From Cornus controversa (lineage: Eukaryota; Streptophyta; Magnoliopsida; Cornales; Cornaceae), in the NCBI GenBank assembly GCA_026545225.1, contig CM048853.1:50269755-50333754 (forward strand): a stretch of 64,000 bases of DNA, written 5' to 3'. The position numbers and the translations under genes are program-made. The notes beneath the pieces were generated by a model, which saw only the letters and a list, made by a program, of their open reading frames with translations, did not search any database and had not been told where the DNA came from. How positions within the stretch are numbered: position 1 is the stretch's first letter; each line of letters opens with the position of its first letter. Of this stretch, positions 24,545-37,303 are shown piece by piece.

Positions 24545-25435
24545 GACAGAAAAGAGCTGAAAATCTGCAAACTCAATCCAAATATTCTCCTGACCGAACA
24601 AAAGATTGCTAGGTTGGAGCTGTGGAATTCTGTCATGTTTGTGCTACATAATCATCTGGATGTGAACTTGTTTTCTATGTGAAGTTTATTTTTTTTGTGC
24701 AGCAGATAGGAATTAAAATTCATTTTGTTGTTCCTCGAGTAATTTTTAACATTGTCAATCAAACGTCCTTTTTTTTTTTTTGTCAAAAATTCTAAATACT
24801 CCTGAAGTGGACTGGCTGGGGGCAATTGTTCTTTGCTTGTTTATTTTCGCTCTCAATACTGGAAGCATTGTAAAATATATTTTTCATTGTTATACAATTT
24901 GAAGTTCTTATTCATTCAAGTGAAGTTTTCATATTGTCTTTGGAAGACTCAAGTTCTTGCCTGTGTTGACTGAAATGAAGGAATGCCGACTAATCGCATG
25001 AAATAGTTGGGGAATAGCCGTGCATGACAGATGAACTTTGTTTGACAAGAACTAGCAAGACATTTGGGGTTGATTTTCCATCAATGAAATGTGTTATATA
25101 TTGTGTTGAAAATTCTTCATTCTTGTTGAAGGTAATAAATGTATAAATATTTATAATTCTGCACTTTACTTCTTGGAAATGAACTAAACATTACAAATTC
25201 TAGATTAAAGGACTCGGTAAAGATTTAGAGAGTTTGATCCCACTTCAAACTTCTCAATAATTTGTGACATCAAACTTCTCAATAATTTCCAGATTTCTTC
25301 CTCATATCCTGCATGGTGTGAATAATTCTTAATCTTTCCCCAATTTTTGAATCATTCCAAATTAAAATAGAATGCAACATCATATTTTTGTTTTCTTAGC
25401 ATATCTCACCTAGATATTGTCTTAGATTCATCTTG

Positions 25436-25480
<45 letters not shown>

Positions 25481-26033
25481 TGATTTTCAATAAATAGTAA
25501 AAAAAAATTACCGCGATTTATTCCCTCAACCCTGAATTTGGCAGAAGTATCTATGATGCATCACAATTCAAACCTGCCCCCAAATCATGGTGTTTAATCT
25601 CTATGGCAAATGGCCTGTAAAAACTCCAGAATCTAACTTGTCAACTTTTAGAATCTCATATTTTGTTAACAACAGGATTCTTACACGTGGCGGATACCAT
25701 CAGATTGGAAGAACCCCAGGAATGGATGAGGTTGGTAGTGAATGAGCTTGCTTTGATTGAGTGAGAGCTTTTGACAGAAAAAGAAAAATGAATTTGGACC
25801 TCAAAAATTTGTCTGGTGGGAACTTAAGGTAAACCACAACACCTTTTGGATACTTCCCTCAATAGGAATTGTGAATCTTTTGATATTTTGCTTCTAAATC
25901 TTCCACTTTCTTTTGTCACCCACAAAAAAAAAAAAAAATCTCCCTCTTATTTTGATCTGAATTGGATTGTGTGAAGGAAAACTTTGTTTCTGGTAGTGAA
26001 TATATCTCTAGTAAGTGACTTGTGTACTAAAGG
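24545..26033. other. CESA3 3' region, intergenic DNA and RBCX2 upstream region
   Basis: The CESA3 3' UTR probably ends within about 350 bp of the stop. A long (AT)n microsatellite lies at 25437-25480. A G-box-type CACGTGG sits at 25685-25691, about 350 bp before the RBCX2 start, which suits a light-regulated chloroplast gene. No other gene is seen. Confidence 0.5.
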
Positions 26034-27734
26034 ATGGTTGGAGCATTATCAATTAGCAATTCATCGTTGGCTGACACACATTCATGCCCATGTTTATGCT
26101 TGGACTCTATATCTTCATCTAGTTTGAGTTTCATGAAAAGCAATGGTGAACTGGGCATGTGCAGAGTTTTAATGGGGAGGAGACAGTTGAAGAAGCAAGG
26201 TTCAATGGATTTGAGCAGTTCTTTCCTAGACGCGTGGCACGATTGGCGGTTGTCCACAAAGATGATGTCGCGCATTGCTTACAGTTCTTCAACGAAGCAG
26301 AGGAAGATCCAAAAGCATGGTGGTATTGTTGATGAGTTGGGTGGGCAGTATGAGGACACATTCAATGATGTTAAAAAGGTGAGTGATTTAGATATAGGCT
26401 GTGTATGGCTCTTTTACTGGCATATCTGCAATCTGTTGTGTATATCTTTGTAAGGCAACATTAAGAATCTTTTTAGCTTTTCATTATATGGATCTAATAT
26501 CGTTTTCAGATTAATGTTCTGTTATTGTCATGTTGTTTTAAGACAAATCCAAATCATCTGTTTGCAGCAAATGTTGAATTATTTCACATATAAAGCTGTG
26601 AGGACTGTGCTTCATCAGCTTTATGAGATGAATCCAACACAGTACACATGGTTTTACAAGTAAGTGGATTGATATATATATATATATATATATACCTGTC
26701 TTTCCTATATGCAAAGCTATGTTTTTACTCTCTTCATTCTTTGTTTCCTTGGAATGATACAACTATTTGGGGTTGCAATGTTGCTTATATAGCACAAATA
26801 AGTTATAATAACTAGTCAATTCCAATTCATGAATTTCCTACACATATTAGTGTGCATTGTCTGCAGAATTTTCTGTATAGTATGCATATTGCTCTTCTAA
26901 CAATTTTGGCAACAATCTTGGCAGTTTTGTTGCTACAAATAGACCCCAAGACGGTAAGAGCTTCATTCAAACTCTTGGGAAGGTAATGTTCAAACTTCAT
27001 AAATTTGCAATGCACCATTTAACCTGTAAAAAACAATCATAGGTTTTTTATTTTTTAGGTAAATCACACACACCCATTTGTCTCATTGGGGGACTCGAAT
27101 TCTCGACCTTTTATTAAAAAAAGAAAGTGATATCGCTTCGGGTAAACCCTTAGATTACATTTTTTGAGCACTTCTATTTTGGTCTCACAGGCAAGAACAG
27201 TTGCTTCCAAACTGCAAAATAAGACTGGATCACTCTCAAAAGCAAGAAAAGTACTTCCAAGACACTTTTTTTTTTCCCGAAATTTCAAGAAAACACACCC
27301 CCTACAATATTGCCCCTAACAGGACTCGAACACTCAATCTCTTTTTTGGAGAGGAGAGATCATACCATCTAAATTAATGCCCGTTGGTCTTCCAAAATAT
27401 TAATAACACAAAATGCATTATGTCCAGGAGAAGCAAGAGTTGGCTGAAAGAGTGATGATAACGCGACTTCACTTATATGGCAAATGGGTCAAGGTATGCC
27501 TATCTATGCTTCTTGTAACACAAAAATGGCTGAAAATTTGATGGTAATTTGATAATAATTAAGGAGAAGAAGCTAGCTAATATATTTAATTTTGGTGTTT
27601 TGTGAAAATAATTTCAGAAATGTGACCATGCTCAAATATATAAAGAGATCTCAGATGAGAACTTGGAGTTGATGAGAGAACGTCTCATGGAAACTATCAT
27701 ATGGCCATCTGATGATACAACAGAAATGAAGTGA
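26034..27734 (+). CDS. RBCX2: Chaperonin-like RbcX protein 2, chloroplast
   Basis: RbcX is a small helical homodimeric chaperone that clamps the C-terminus of newly folded Rubisco large subunits during holoenzyme assembly in the stroma. Exons: 26034-26378, 26568-26659, 26925-26982, 27428-27493, 27618-27734; all GT-AG and in phase, 225 aa. The first about 90 residues are rich in Ser and basic residues and poor in acid, as in a chloroplast transit peptide. The conserved domain starts near DELGGQYEDTF (residue about 99). It continues through NYFTYKAVRTVLHQLYEMNP, WFYNFVATNRPQDG, LAERVMITRLHLYGKW and ENLELMRERLMETIIWPSDD, which match the RbcX2 (type II) branch rather than RbcX1. The first ATG is used because it opens the only frame joining the transit-like region to exon 2. 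No breaks are seen. Confidence 0.9.
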
Positions 27735-28000
27735 ATAATTAGGTGAAGTGTTGCACCCCATATGAGTCCTCAGCTTGATGTTCATTATCTTCCATGGTTG
27801 TTTTTAATGTCTTGAGTTCATTGCTTTTAGGTCAACCAGCATTGGCATTCGTATTGAATAAATCTGCAAAAATGTATGAAGGCTTGAATGGAAAATTTTC
27901 TTTTAGTTTTGCAACAAATGCATTGCCAGTCACTCAAAATGTTTTATTTTTAGTTGTTTCTGATGCAAATTATTAACTAAAGAAAAATGAAGGGAAGTAA

Positions 28001-28529
28001 GGCCATCAGCAACACCTTGGCCAAAAGTGTGGAGCCCATTTGAGCTTGGCTACATGCTTGGCCAGATTTGGCCAAGTGTTTAACGACCCTTAAATTTATT
28101 ATTATTATTTTTTGTCTTTATATGCTTTGCGCATGTATATATATATGTGTGTGTATTGTTTATTTAAAATTTAATAACTTTGATTACAAATCGAATTTTT
28201 TGATGAAATCATATCTGTTAGAAAAAGAATTTCGAGAGTTACAGTTTAAGTACCACTTAGACTATATTTCGACTTAAGAATAAAAAATTATGAATTTTCC
28301 ATGTTAAAAAGGTATAAAAAAACTTTAATAGATATGTATATATAATTTTTAGATTAATTTAATTGTGTGAAAGATCATTTAATTGTGTGGATAGTGAAAA
28401 TTTGAAGAAGTTGTTGTGGAGCTAAATTTAGAGATCCTAGCATGGTGATATGGCTAGCTAAAATGCTGATGTGGCTGGCCACAATTTGAATATGGAGAAG
28501 CAACTTTGGCCAAGCTGCTGTGGATGCCC
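28001..28529. mobile_element. Tourist-type (PIF/Harbinger) MITE, 529 bp
   Basis: The left end GGCCATCAGCAACACC and the reverse complement of the right end GGGCATCCACAGCAGC are imperfect inverted repeats; both continue into 'ttggccaaa'. TAA flanks both ends (27998-28000 and 28530-28532). It is non-coding. The short frame at 28068-28277 is AT-rich noise. Confidence 0.7.
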
Positions 28530-28559
28530 TAAACGACAATAGTATAATCCCACAAGTCT

Positions 28560-28620
28560 AAAACATGTGGTTAAAGATCAGGACTCATGAATCAGAGGTC
28601 ACTGGTTCGATCCTCTGTCT
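28560..28620 (+). other. tRNA-like Pol III promoter segment, possible SINE head
   Basis: 'ggttcgatcc' at 28604-28613 fits the internal B box of tRNA-derived promoters. 'tgtggttaaagat' about 35 bp upstream is a weak A-box candidate. The segment does not fold into a full tRNA cloverleaf, so it is not a tRNA gene. It sits just outside the left arm of the foldback element that follows. Confidence 0.3.
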
Positions 28621-28621
28621 A

Positions 28622-29397
28622 TTGGGGCTAGTTTTTACACATTTTAGATTATGAGTTGCACTCATAGCTGTGCATAATGTACCTTGTACTACTAGTATTC
28701 TATTCACCGACCATTGTACTATATATATTCATATTCTACGCATGTGTATTAACCTAGATAGACGTTAGGGCTATATTGTACTCATAGCTGTATATAATGT
28801 ATCTTGTACTACTAGTGTATTATCCACCTATTCCCACCTACCATTGTATTGTATATACTCATATTCTACATATGTGTATTAACCTAAGCAGACGTTAGAG
28901 CTATGTTTCACCTACCTCTTACCTTGTATAGTATCATCTATTACTCTCCTTATTTAATACACATGTATAGACCTAGATACATTTCACCTACCCCTCACCT
29001 TGTATAGCCTCACCTATTACTCTCTTTATTTAATACACATGTGTAGACGTTAGGGTTAGATACATTTCACATATCTCTTACCTTGTATAGCCTCACTTAT
29101 TACTCTCTTTATTTAATACATATGTGTAGACGTTAGGGTTAGATACATTTCACCTACTTTACCTTGTATAACCTCACTTATTACTTTCCTTATTTAATAC
29201 ACATGTGTAGACATTCAGGCTAGATACATTTCACCTACTTCTTACTTTGTATCAATACACCGTGTGTAGAATTTGAGTATATATAATTCAGTGGTAGGTG
29301 GGGGTAGGTGGATAGTACACTAGTAGTACAAGGTACATTTTGTATAGCTGTAAGTACAACTCATAATTTAACAACACCATTTTTTCAAACTAACCCA
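28622..29397. mobile_element. Foldback element with an internal 76-83 bp satellite array
   Basis: The left arm (28622-28730) and right arm (about 29278-29397) are inverted copies sharing 'attatgagttg.act..agct' and 'aatgtaccttgtactactag'. The left arm motif is repeated once more about 119 bp downstream. The core has about five tandem units beginning 'ttcac.tac', at 28906, 28982, 29065, 29148 and 29229. Each unit also carries 'cttgtata.cctca.ttatta' and 'tttaatacacatgtgtagac'. There is no coding content. The superfamily is uncertain. Confidence 0.6.
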
Positions 29398-31019
29398 ACA
29401 CAAGTGCTTGGAGGCATTGTTGTGCTCTTGAGGGATCAATCAATCCCAAAGGGTTAGAGTACTCTAAGTCATGCCGTATTCAAAGTCATGTCCAGGAGAT
29501 TTTTTTTTTTAGCGCCGAGTATACCATGTCATCAACCAATTATATCTTGTCACATAACTAAAAATAGATTTATTTCTTTGGATCATATCACTATACGTCA
29601 ATGTTTAATTAGTGCGTGACATGATCTCATCATTGGTTTTTCTCCATGTCCAGGCTTGGGAGTCACGACTATAATATTGGGCTCTCCATCATGTCTCAGC
29701 CTGTTCAAGCCCAATCTGATTATCAGCGTCAGTGTATGGTTGTAGACTTGTAGCAGCTCCTTTTTGGGCCTTGGCTCCATTTGTTTTGATTTATTGGGCT
29801 ATTAATAGTCCACTAATCCTCTGGGTTAAGATGGGCCCATCTTCTTTCCCGGCCCACACATGTAATATTTACTCTTATATGCAATTGCTTTAAAAAACAA
29901 ACAATTCCGGGAAAAAAAAGGACCAATTGGGCTCGGCGTGAAACTGAGAGCCTAATTCCAGATTTGGACCAAGTCCATGGGCCTTAAAATTTGTAATCAG
30001 TCCTAGCAGTTCCAGACTTCTAAATAGGACCATTAAATTTAATTTTAAAATCATTTTTTATTTAAGTTCTAAACCAATAAATATTTCATTTATATCTTTA
30101 TGAAATTGAATTAAATATTTGCAATTATAATTTTCATTTGAAAATTTGACGTACGGAATCCTTTTGTTTTTATTTTATTTTTATTTTTATTTTTACGTTC
30201 TTTTAAGTTTTAATTATTTGAATATTATATTTTGAATTTAAAGAATTATTTAAATAATCAACTAGAAAATTTGGATTACATATCTATTTCTGGATAAAAA
30301 TTATATTTCCAAAATTTTAAATCTAATTTAATAAGAGCAAAAATAAAAGATTGAGTGGTTTAGAAATTTTTTGACCAACCATGTATTTAAGGCATTTTGA
30401 GTAATATGTCACCTTGTGAATAACTATTGATTCTTTAAAAGAAAATGATAAACATTATGAAATAGTTTTTGTGATACGGAACTTGAATTTCATAGAAGTT
30501 GCAAGGCAGGAGGAGTCAAGAAGATAGTTGCCTTCTGAAAAAGATTAGGGTTACGTATACACTTACAAAAGGAGGGATCATTCAACTCTATGAGACATCT
30601 CAAAAAATTATATTCAATAGGCTTTCCTATTTCTTTTAACGATCATGTTTTAACTTGATCGTCAGAGTGTACTCGATCGATACCACACCACACCAGTATC
30701 TTTTTCGATTACCCATTTTCATTTCTTGAAAGAAAAGCCTCTCTTCCGGATTGCGGCGAGTTTGTCCTTCACCATCTACATTGAGCAAACAAATCAGTGT
30801 TAAAAAAAAAAAAGTGAACTTCTACAAATTTGATTCCTTAGAAAATTTGTTAAGGGCTCCAACTTAAAAAACAATGCAAACTGCAAACCTAGTCATCTGG
30901 TAAAACATTGGTCAACTTGAGGGTTTTGGTCATATATATATATATCTATATGTGGAGTATGGGCAACAGAGACTTTCCACGAATCTACCAATATCACCAC
31001 TTATTTAAATTTATCAATA
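29398..31019. other. Intergenic, nothing recognised
   Basis: AT-rich with a few moderately GC-rich stretches (29640-29780, 29900-30010). The 60-codon frame on the - strand at 29598-29780 has no family I recognise. No RNA gene is evident. Confidence 0.45.
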
Positions 31020-31165
31020 GGGTAATACTATTCAGACAGAATTCGTAGACAGAAACATTTACATTTATTGGATGCATGTAGTAAGTTCCACCACATACAC
31101 TCATCACATACATCCAATAGATGTAAATGATTCTGCCTACAAATTCTGTCTGAGTAACATTATCC
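31020..31165. mobile_element. Mutator-type MITE, 146 bp, with perfect 9 bp target duplication
   Basis: This is an almost complete palindrome. The left end GGGTAATACTATTCAGACAG and the reverse complement of the right end GGATAATGTTACTCAGACAG run inward for about 60 bp, to 'tattggatg'. Both flanks read TTATCAATA (31011-31019 and 31166-31174), a perfect 9 bp duplication as Mutator-like elements make. Confidence 0.85.
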
Positions 31166-34100
31166 TTATCAATATCATGTAGTCATAGAATTATCAAATT
31201 CTTTGTTAAATGTGATTTTTTCCGTCAAACTTGTCTTGTCATCCATCATGATCATGACCTTAGAGGCAAGACAATCACACCTCCACATTATATGCTTTGC
31301 CTTCTCCTTTCATACGAGAAACTTTAATATCTAAATCTTCTCTTGTTTCTTGCTAGATAAATTCCGTCTAATCATATTATTTAATACATACAACAATTTT
31401 ACCATTTTTTCTCTTTATACTATTAATTTACACTTTATTATAGGTGAAAAGAGCAATCACCTTTTGCATTCTACTTTTTAGAACATGGTTGATCTGCGGT
31501 GCTAACATTTATTGATCTCATTTATTGTTTTCCTTTTAAGTTAAAGTAATTTCTCTTTTTCAGGTAAATAATTCACACAAGTATTTTACCTTTATAAAGT
31601 CTTAACTCTCAACCTAGATCAAATTTTAAAGATTTAGGCCCTTAGGACATCTAGTATGGATGTCCTTTGGCTCTTCTTGCATTGTGAAGCATGTCACATA
31701 GTAGGTTTTACATTTGGCTAACCAACGGACTCACCATAATTGGCGAGTCTTGGCTCTTCTCACTTTCTTTTTCGTAAATTGTCTTTATATCTTTATATTT
31801 TATTAAAAGTGATCGGTTGAACTAGAAACATATCACTACTAAATCATTTAGAAAAAATTAAAGTTACTATTCACAATTTAAATGTAAATGAAGAGCGACC
31901 ATACCCAATGACTAAACGCATTTTATTAAGAAAAGCTGACAAGGGACCCACCTAGGCATCCGTGGGTCAAAAATCACATTGATGTTGCATAACAATCACA
32001 AAGGCTTTTAACTAATCAACGTCTGAGATCAGCCCATCTGGTTGGAATTTAACCACGGAGTACATTTAAGTGGGACCACTGACTGGCTAGTCCTTGACTC
32101 GATGCCTACATTGGCCTTATGCAAATGTATCATTATCTAGATATGCACCACTAAATTGTGATCCTCATAGGAGAAAAGATACAAAAATCTGTAAAAAAAA
32201 GAGGAACCATTTTCTTTAACCTTGATTCATGAATGAAGGAGCTAGAAGCGTAGCAAAAGGACACATATAATTTGGTCTCTTGGATAGAGAGTGAAGATTC
32301 AACCTAGGCAAGCCAAGTGTACGGTGATAAGGGTTTTGATAAAATTGATCATGATCATAATTTTGACACCTGCCCACCTTGGTCCGGTTCCCAATTTAGG
32401 GAGCAAAAAAGCCAGTGATCTCAATGTCACTGTCACCCAACATGAGATGCTTGATCACCAAGATGTAAATTTCATGGTGGGACCAATTAGGGTTTTGTAT
32501 GTTAATCTCTGTCAGTTGGTTGTTCAGATGGAGTTATTGAACCTTACATGTATTGATATGCAAAATTGGCCCCACCTTTGTATCTTAATTTGTATCATAT
32601 GTGTATATGTAGTTGTATGTGCCTTTCAATGAAAACTTGTGTCTCTCAATTCCACTTTCCTAAGGTATGAAATTGAAAGTTAGGTGATAGAAGATGGGAA
32701 GTGGAGCCCAAAATGTTGAAAAACTTAGCCTAGAAATTGGGGGGGCAAATGTTGAAAAACTTCAATATATTTTTTTAATAATAATAATAAGAGTAATTAT
32801 AAAAATAGTAAAAGTTATCTACGAATTTAAAAAATGAATTACTTTCATCTTTAGATAATATAAGTATGATCTACACTTTTATAATCCAATAAATGATCAC
32901 CCTAATAACTTTCACTATTACTATCATTACTCTAATATTTTTCTCTTTTCGGTCTAAAAGAAGGGTTAGGACAATACACAAAATTCTCGTTATTACAAAC
33001 TTTAAGAAGGACAAATATTGGGAGTATTTCTTTTACACGTCGAGAGACTGTTATTTTTAATTATTTGAATCTCAAGATATAGTTTTTTCTATTTGAAAGT
33101 TGAAACTCACAACCAATTTTAATCCTTAATATTGGAATTTTAGGAATAGTGAAACTTTATACTCCCTATTTCTTGAGAGTGTTTTTCATTATCCTAACTT
33201 GGGATTATGGGATCAGTGTTGATTGTTTATAGTGGATAACATTCTTTTTTTATTGCAAAACCATAAACTAACCAAACTCAAGGTTAAACCATAAAATTAG
33301 TGCAAAGCCCATTGTAACCTAGCCCATAAATTGATGGGCTTGAGTGTATGTGTAATGTGTGTGTCTATATATATATATATATATGATAGAATGAGAAGGT
33401 CTTTTATTGTAATATGAGAAGCTCCAAAATTACACAATTCATCACTGGGTACATTAAAAATGGAAATCTATGATCTAATGATGTATGATGAATTCATGAT
33501 TCAGAATGCTTATAATAACAACACTATGATTTTAGGCTCTGATCCTTTTCTTCATATTAGGTAAGGCACATTTAATGTCAATTGCATAATCTTAGAAGTG
33601 TGTGTTAATTTTGGAAAGTGATATGAGATTCAAATGCTCTGGAGCTTTATTGGTCCTCAATTCCATCAATAAATATATATCACTACCGTTGATGGAGTTC
33701 TTTGATCATTTGTGTCAAAAAGCAAGTTCATTTTTTGGTTTGAACCATTTAAAACTGCTAGAATAAGTATTTATATGTTAATTAGATCATGAAAAAACCA
33801 TTCAATCATTTTCTTTTTCTATGTACTTGTATAACTTGAGGACAGGTGTTTGTCCAATGGTAAAATTACTCCATTTAGACCTGGAAGTCACAGATTTAAA
33901 ATAAAAAACAGTCTCTTCACACGTAAAGGTAAGACTGTATAAATTTAACCGTCTCCAAACTCCGAAATAATTAGAGTCTTATGCATTGGGCTTGTCCTTA
34001 ATATACTTGTATAACTCGATGACACAAAAAAATTAAACCAAAATAATAAACACGAATTTCATTACTTAAAATTTTCAACAAGCATACATTGTATGTGTGT

Positions 34101-35260
34101 ATACCCTTAAGTTACCGCTCTTAGTGGTCATACCACATAGATTGATTTTATCTTATTTTCTTCCCATTTAAATTACTAATCATATTTTGTTTTATTCATT
34201 ATTATCATTCATCCGAATATTCTCATTTTAGCTAATTTGAAAATGAACAAAATCTAAATTGAAGTTTAGTTTAATCCATTTATTTCATGTATTATTTCAA
34301 GTAAAATAATACAAGGTAGTGAAATTCATATTTTCGTTTTTGAGAAGGCGGCAAAATGTAAGGGAGAAATTAGGAGTGCGAGGTACTAGTGAAAGAAAAT
34401 AGACTTAGGTGGTATGAACATATTCAATAAGTAGATGCTTCAATGAGAAATGTTAAAAAAAAGAGAGAAAAAGAAGATTTGTTTGTATAAAAAGGTCAAA
34501 AATAAAGAAATCGACCAAAATTAACATGGATGAAATAATAAGAAATGATCTTAAAAACTAATGTGTCCTATCTTAAAAAAGGAGGGGAGAAGTTCGAGTT
34601 CCGGAGTAGGTAAAAAGTATATGTGAATCCTTCTGACTAAGAAAAAAAATGATTTTAAAATTTTAAAGTTTTAAACCTAGTAAGAGAAACAACTGCTTAT
34701 GATAGTAAAGAAAAATTCATGTGAGGGACCTATTTCATACTCCATAACATGGATGACTTTTCTTTCAAATGAAATGACAATATTGTCTTTCACTTTATAA
34801 GTAAGAAAAATAAACATTAAGGACACTTCTGTCACTTGATCTGATTGTTAATAAATGCATTTTTTTTTCTTAATTTAAAAGACAAACATACTCATAATTC
34901 TTGATTTGATAAGTTAGGAATAATAATTCGATTTCACTTAAAAAAAAAAATCAGTTTAGAATCTGAAAACAATACAAACTGTTTTTAAAGAATTAAAAAA
35001 GACAATTTTTTAGTAGAATTTTTCAAAAAACAATAAATAAAAAATTACTGAATAATTTTTTTATTTTTAATTATCTGAAAAGAAAAAAAATGTTATAAGA
35101 AAATTAAATTAGACCCACAGTATATTTATATAAAAAGGAGTTATGACTTATGGGCGTGTATCATCTAATCTCTACTTTAAAAAAATGAAATTATATTTTG
35201 AAAAAAAATATAAATTATATATTATACTATTTTCGTTTTGTCGTTTCTTCTCCACGCCTT
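31166..35260. other. Intergenic, no confident gene
   Basis: About 4 kb of AT-rich DNA. The only notable frame is at 32291-32632 on the + strand (113 codons). It has a hydrophobic C-terminus, but I recognise no family, and its region is only slightly more GC-rich than its surroundings. I leave it as an unsupported open frame. A (TA)n run lies at 33367-33384. No RNA gene or clear transposon ends were found. Confidence 0.4.
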
Positions 35261-35263
35261 TTC

Positions 35264-35500
35264 TCATAGTTTGACTCCGCGCGTACCATCTCTTCCTCTG
35301 ATTGGCGGACGTGAGTATATCATTCCAATCCATTTTATAAACCCATGCCCCAGACCAGACTGACCTACTACCACTATAGCCGGTCACTTTGCGGATTGAC
35401 TTTTACCCACCAAACCGGTAAACCCCTCGCCCTTTCACCGGCAAAACCGTCTCCCACCAGTTTCAAAAATCCCCGCATTTGACTCTCATTTCCACTGCAT
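35264..35500 (+). promoter_or_regulatory. Promoter of the CCCH zinc finger gene
   Basis: Three W-box cores TTGACT lie at 35271, 35396 and 35479. A CGCG-type element, CCGCGC (CAMTA target class), is at 35277-35282, an inverted CCAAT ('attgg') near 35301, and a TATA-like TTTATAAA at 35334-35341. Transcription would then begin around 35365-35375, ahead of a CT-rich leader. Such a W-box and CGCG mix is typical of rapidly stress-induced genes, but induction here is inferred. Confidence 0.45.
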
Positions 35501-37303
35501 TTCGCGTGAATTTCAACACCATTTAATTTTCATGTCATTTCCCTCCCCCACTTTACATGAAATTCACTCCAAATTCTTTTCTCATGTCATTTCCATCTCA
35601 ATTCAATTTAAATTTCAATTTCAATTTCAATTTCCATTTCAATTTCGATTTCGATTTCGAGACGTTACTCTCTCTTTCTCTCTCTCCAAGTTCACACTTT
35701 TTCTTCCTCTCTACAACCCCTCTCTCTCGCTCTCTATACAGTAGACACTCTCTCCTCGGTTGTATCGAATTCGCATCTGCCTATCCATCGCTTTCGAGTA
35801 ACTTGGATAATGGAGATGGAAACTATTTGCTTCCCATTTTCGTCGCGATCTTCACGCTATTGTCTTCGATTTTATCTCTCAAAGGATCGATGAATCGCTT
35901 TGATTTTACAGATTTACGATCTCTCTTTATATAGCTGACTTTAGTTTCAGATTTTGATCATTGGTGAGTTCGTACTAACAGACGATTCTTTTGCCATGTT
36001 GTGTACTGTTTAGTGATCTGTTGTTAGATTGAGAACATGTATGTGGTATATATACAACACTTGATGTCTCTGTGATTGTACTCTAAGCTTGTCTGTGTTA
36101 CGATGTGTGAAGATTTCTAATTAGCTGAGTTAAATTTGTAGTGATTGCTTTGATGCATGCTTTTATATATATATATATATATATTGCTTACGCATTGTGT
36201 TGGATTATTCTAAGATTTTTAGCAATTTAGTCTTTTGCTCTGTAGATTTTGTTGCTTATATTTGTATATATGAATTTGTGTCGGATTGTTATGTTTGTAT
36301 GCTTTACTGATTTTATACATCATCATCATCATCATCCTTACGTTATATATGCAAATATGATGCTATTTTCCTTTGATCTTTTTGTGGAGCTTCAAAATTG
36401 TAAATAGATTTGATTTATTTTCTTTCGCCCTTCGTTTGGTTGCCGAGAAGGACATGAAAAAGTTGAAATCAGGACATCAAAAAAAATAGTCTCTTTTAGT
36501 TTTCCAATATAAGGAAAAGCTCGTCCCATCTGTTCAAGTTGCCCTACGTTTCAGACTAAGGATTCTGAGACTCAAATTATTTTCTACCCACCAAAAATTA
36601 AGAATTATTTTTTTGCTTTTCCTTGATTTTCTAGAAACCAGACAGAATGGCTCATCTCCCTTGAATATGTGTGTGTTTATAGGTATATATAGATGTATGT
36701 ATGGTTTTTTGGGTAACGATATTTTATAAATAATTGTAACGGGTACTCACAGATATATTTACATTCAAAAAAACAATATTTTGTTAGATTGATAAGTTGC
36801 GCAGTTGACTTTTGTAAGTAGAGATGACGACGTTATTACTGTTTCCGGTCCATATACACTGCTATATATATATTTCAATCTTCAGCTTCTAGAACTTATG
36901 GTGGATTTTTATTTTTATAAGGTTATGCTTTTTGATTTAATTCTTTCTTGCAAATTCAGATGTTTTTGGGCTGCTTCATAGAACTTATTTACTTTTACTT
37001 TTCTAACCTTAACGTTATTGGATTGATTTTTCTTGCAAATTCATGATGTATGAAAACCTCCTCAATATGCAAATGAGGTTGTCACGGCCGTGTTATTCTG
37101 ACTTTAGCTGTCCATATGTCTTCTTAATTCTTGAATCAAGTAGCAGTGTCTGCTTTTATACACCCCTGTACTTGACATCACTTTTTTTATGTCTTCATAA
37201 ATTTGATTACGGAAATCTGATTTAGGATGTGATTTTGTATTTTGGCTACATTTTTCAATCTAACTGAAGCATGTGCCCTTGTTGTCTTGCAGCTAACTGA
37301 ATA
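35365..37303 (+). other. 5' leader of the CCCH zinc finger gene with 1.3 kb intron
   Basis: Leader exon 1 ends at 35963 before the donor GTGAGT. The acceptor is 'cttgcag' ending at 37292, so the intron is 35964-37292 (1329 bp). It carries (AT)n at 36165-36184 and (CAT)n near 36319. Leader exon 1 contains a hexanucleotide run of ATTTCA type at about 35605-35660 and CT-rich tracts. It also holds overlapping upstream frames starting at the ATGs at 35532 (70 codons) and 35557 (125 codons). The second is long for an upstream frame, but its sequence is set by the hexamer repeat and the CT tracts. Confidence 0.6.

Noticed and set aside
28560..28640. Functional tRNA gene
   Set aside because: Only a B box and a weak A box are present, and no cloverleaf with a paired acceptor stem can be drawn.
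32291..32632. 113-codon frame as a gene
   Set aside because: It starts with ATG and is open, but shows no domain, no signal peptide pattern I trust, no splice context and no obvious promoter. Left as unsupported.
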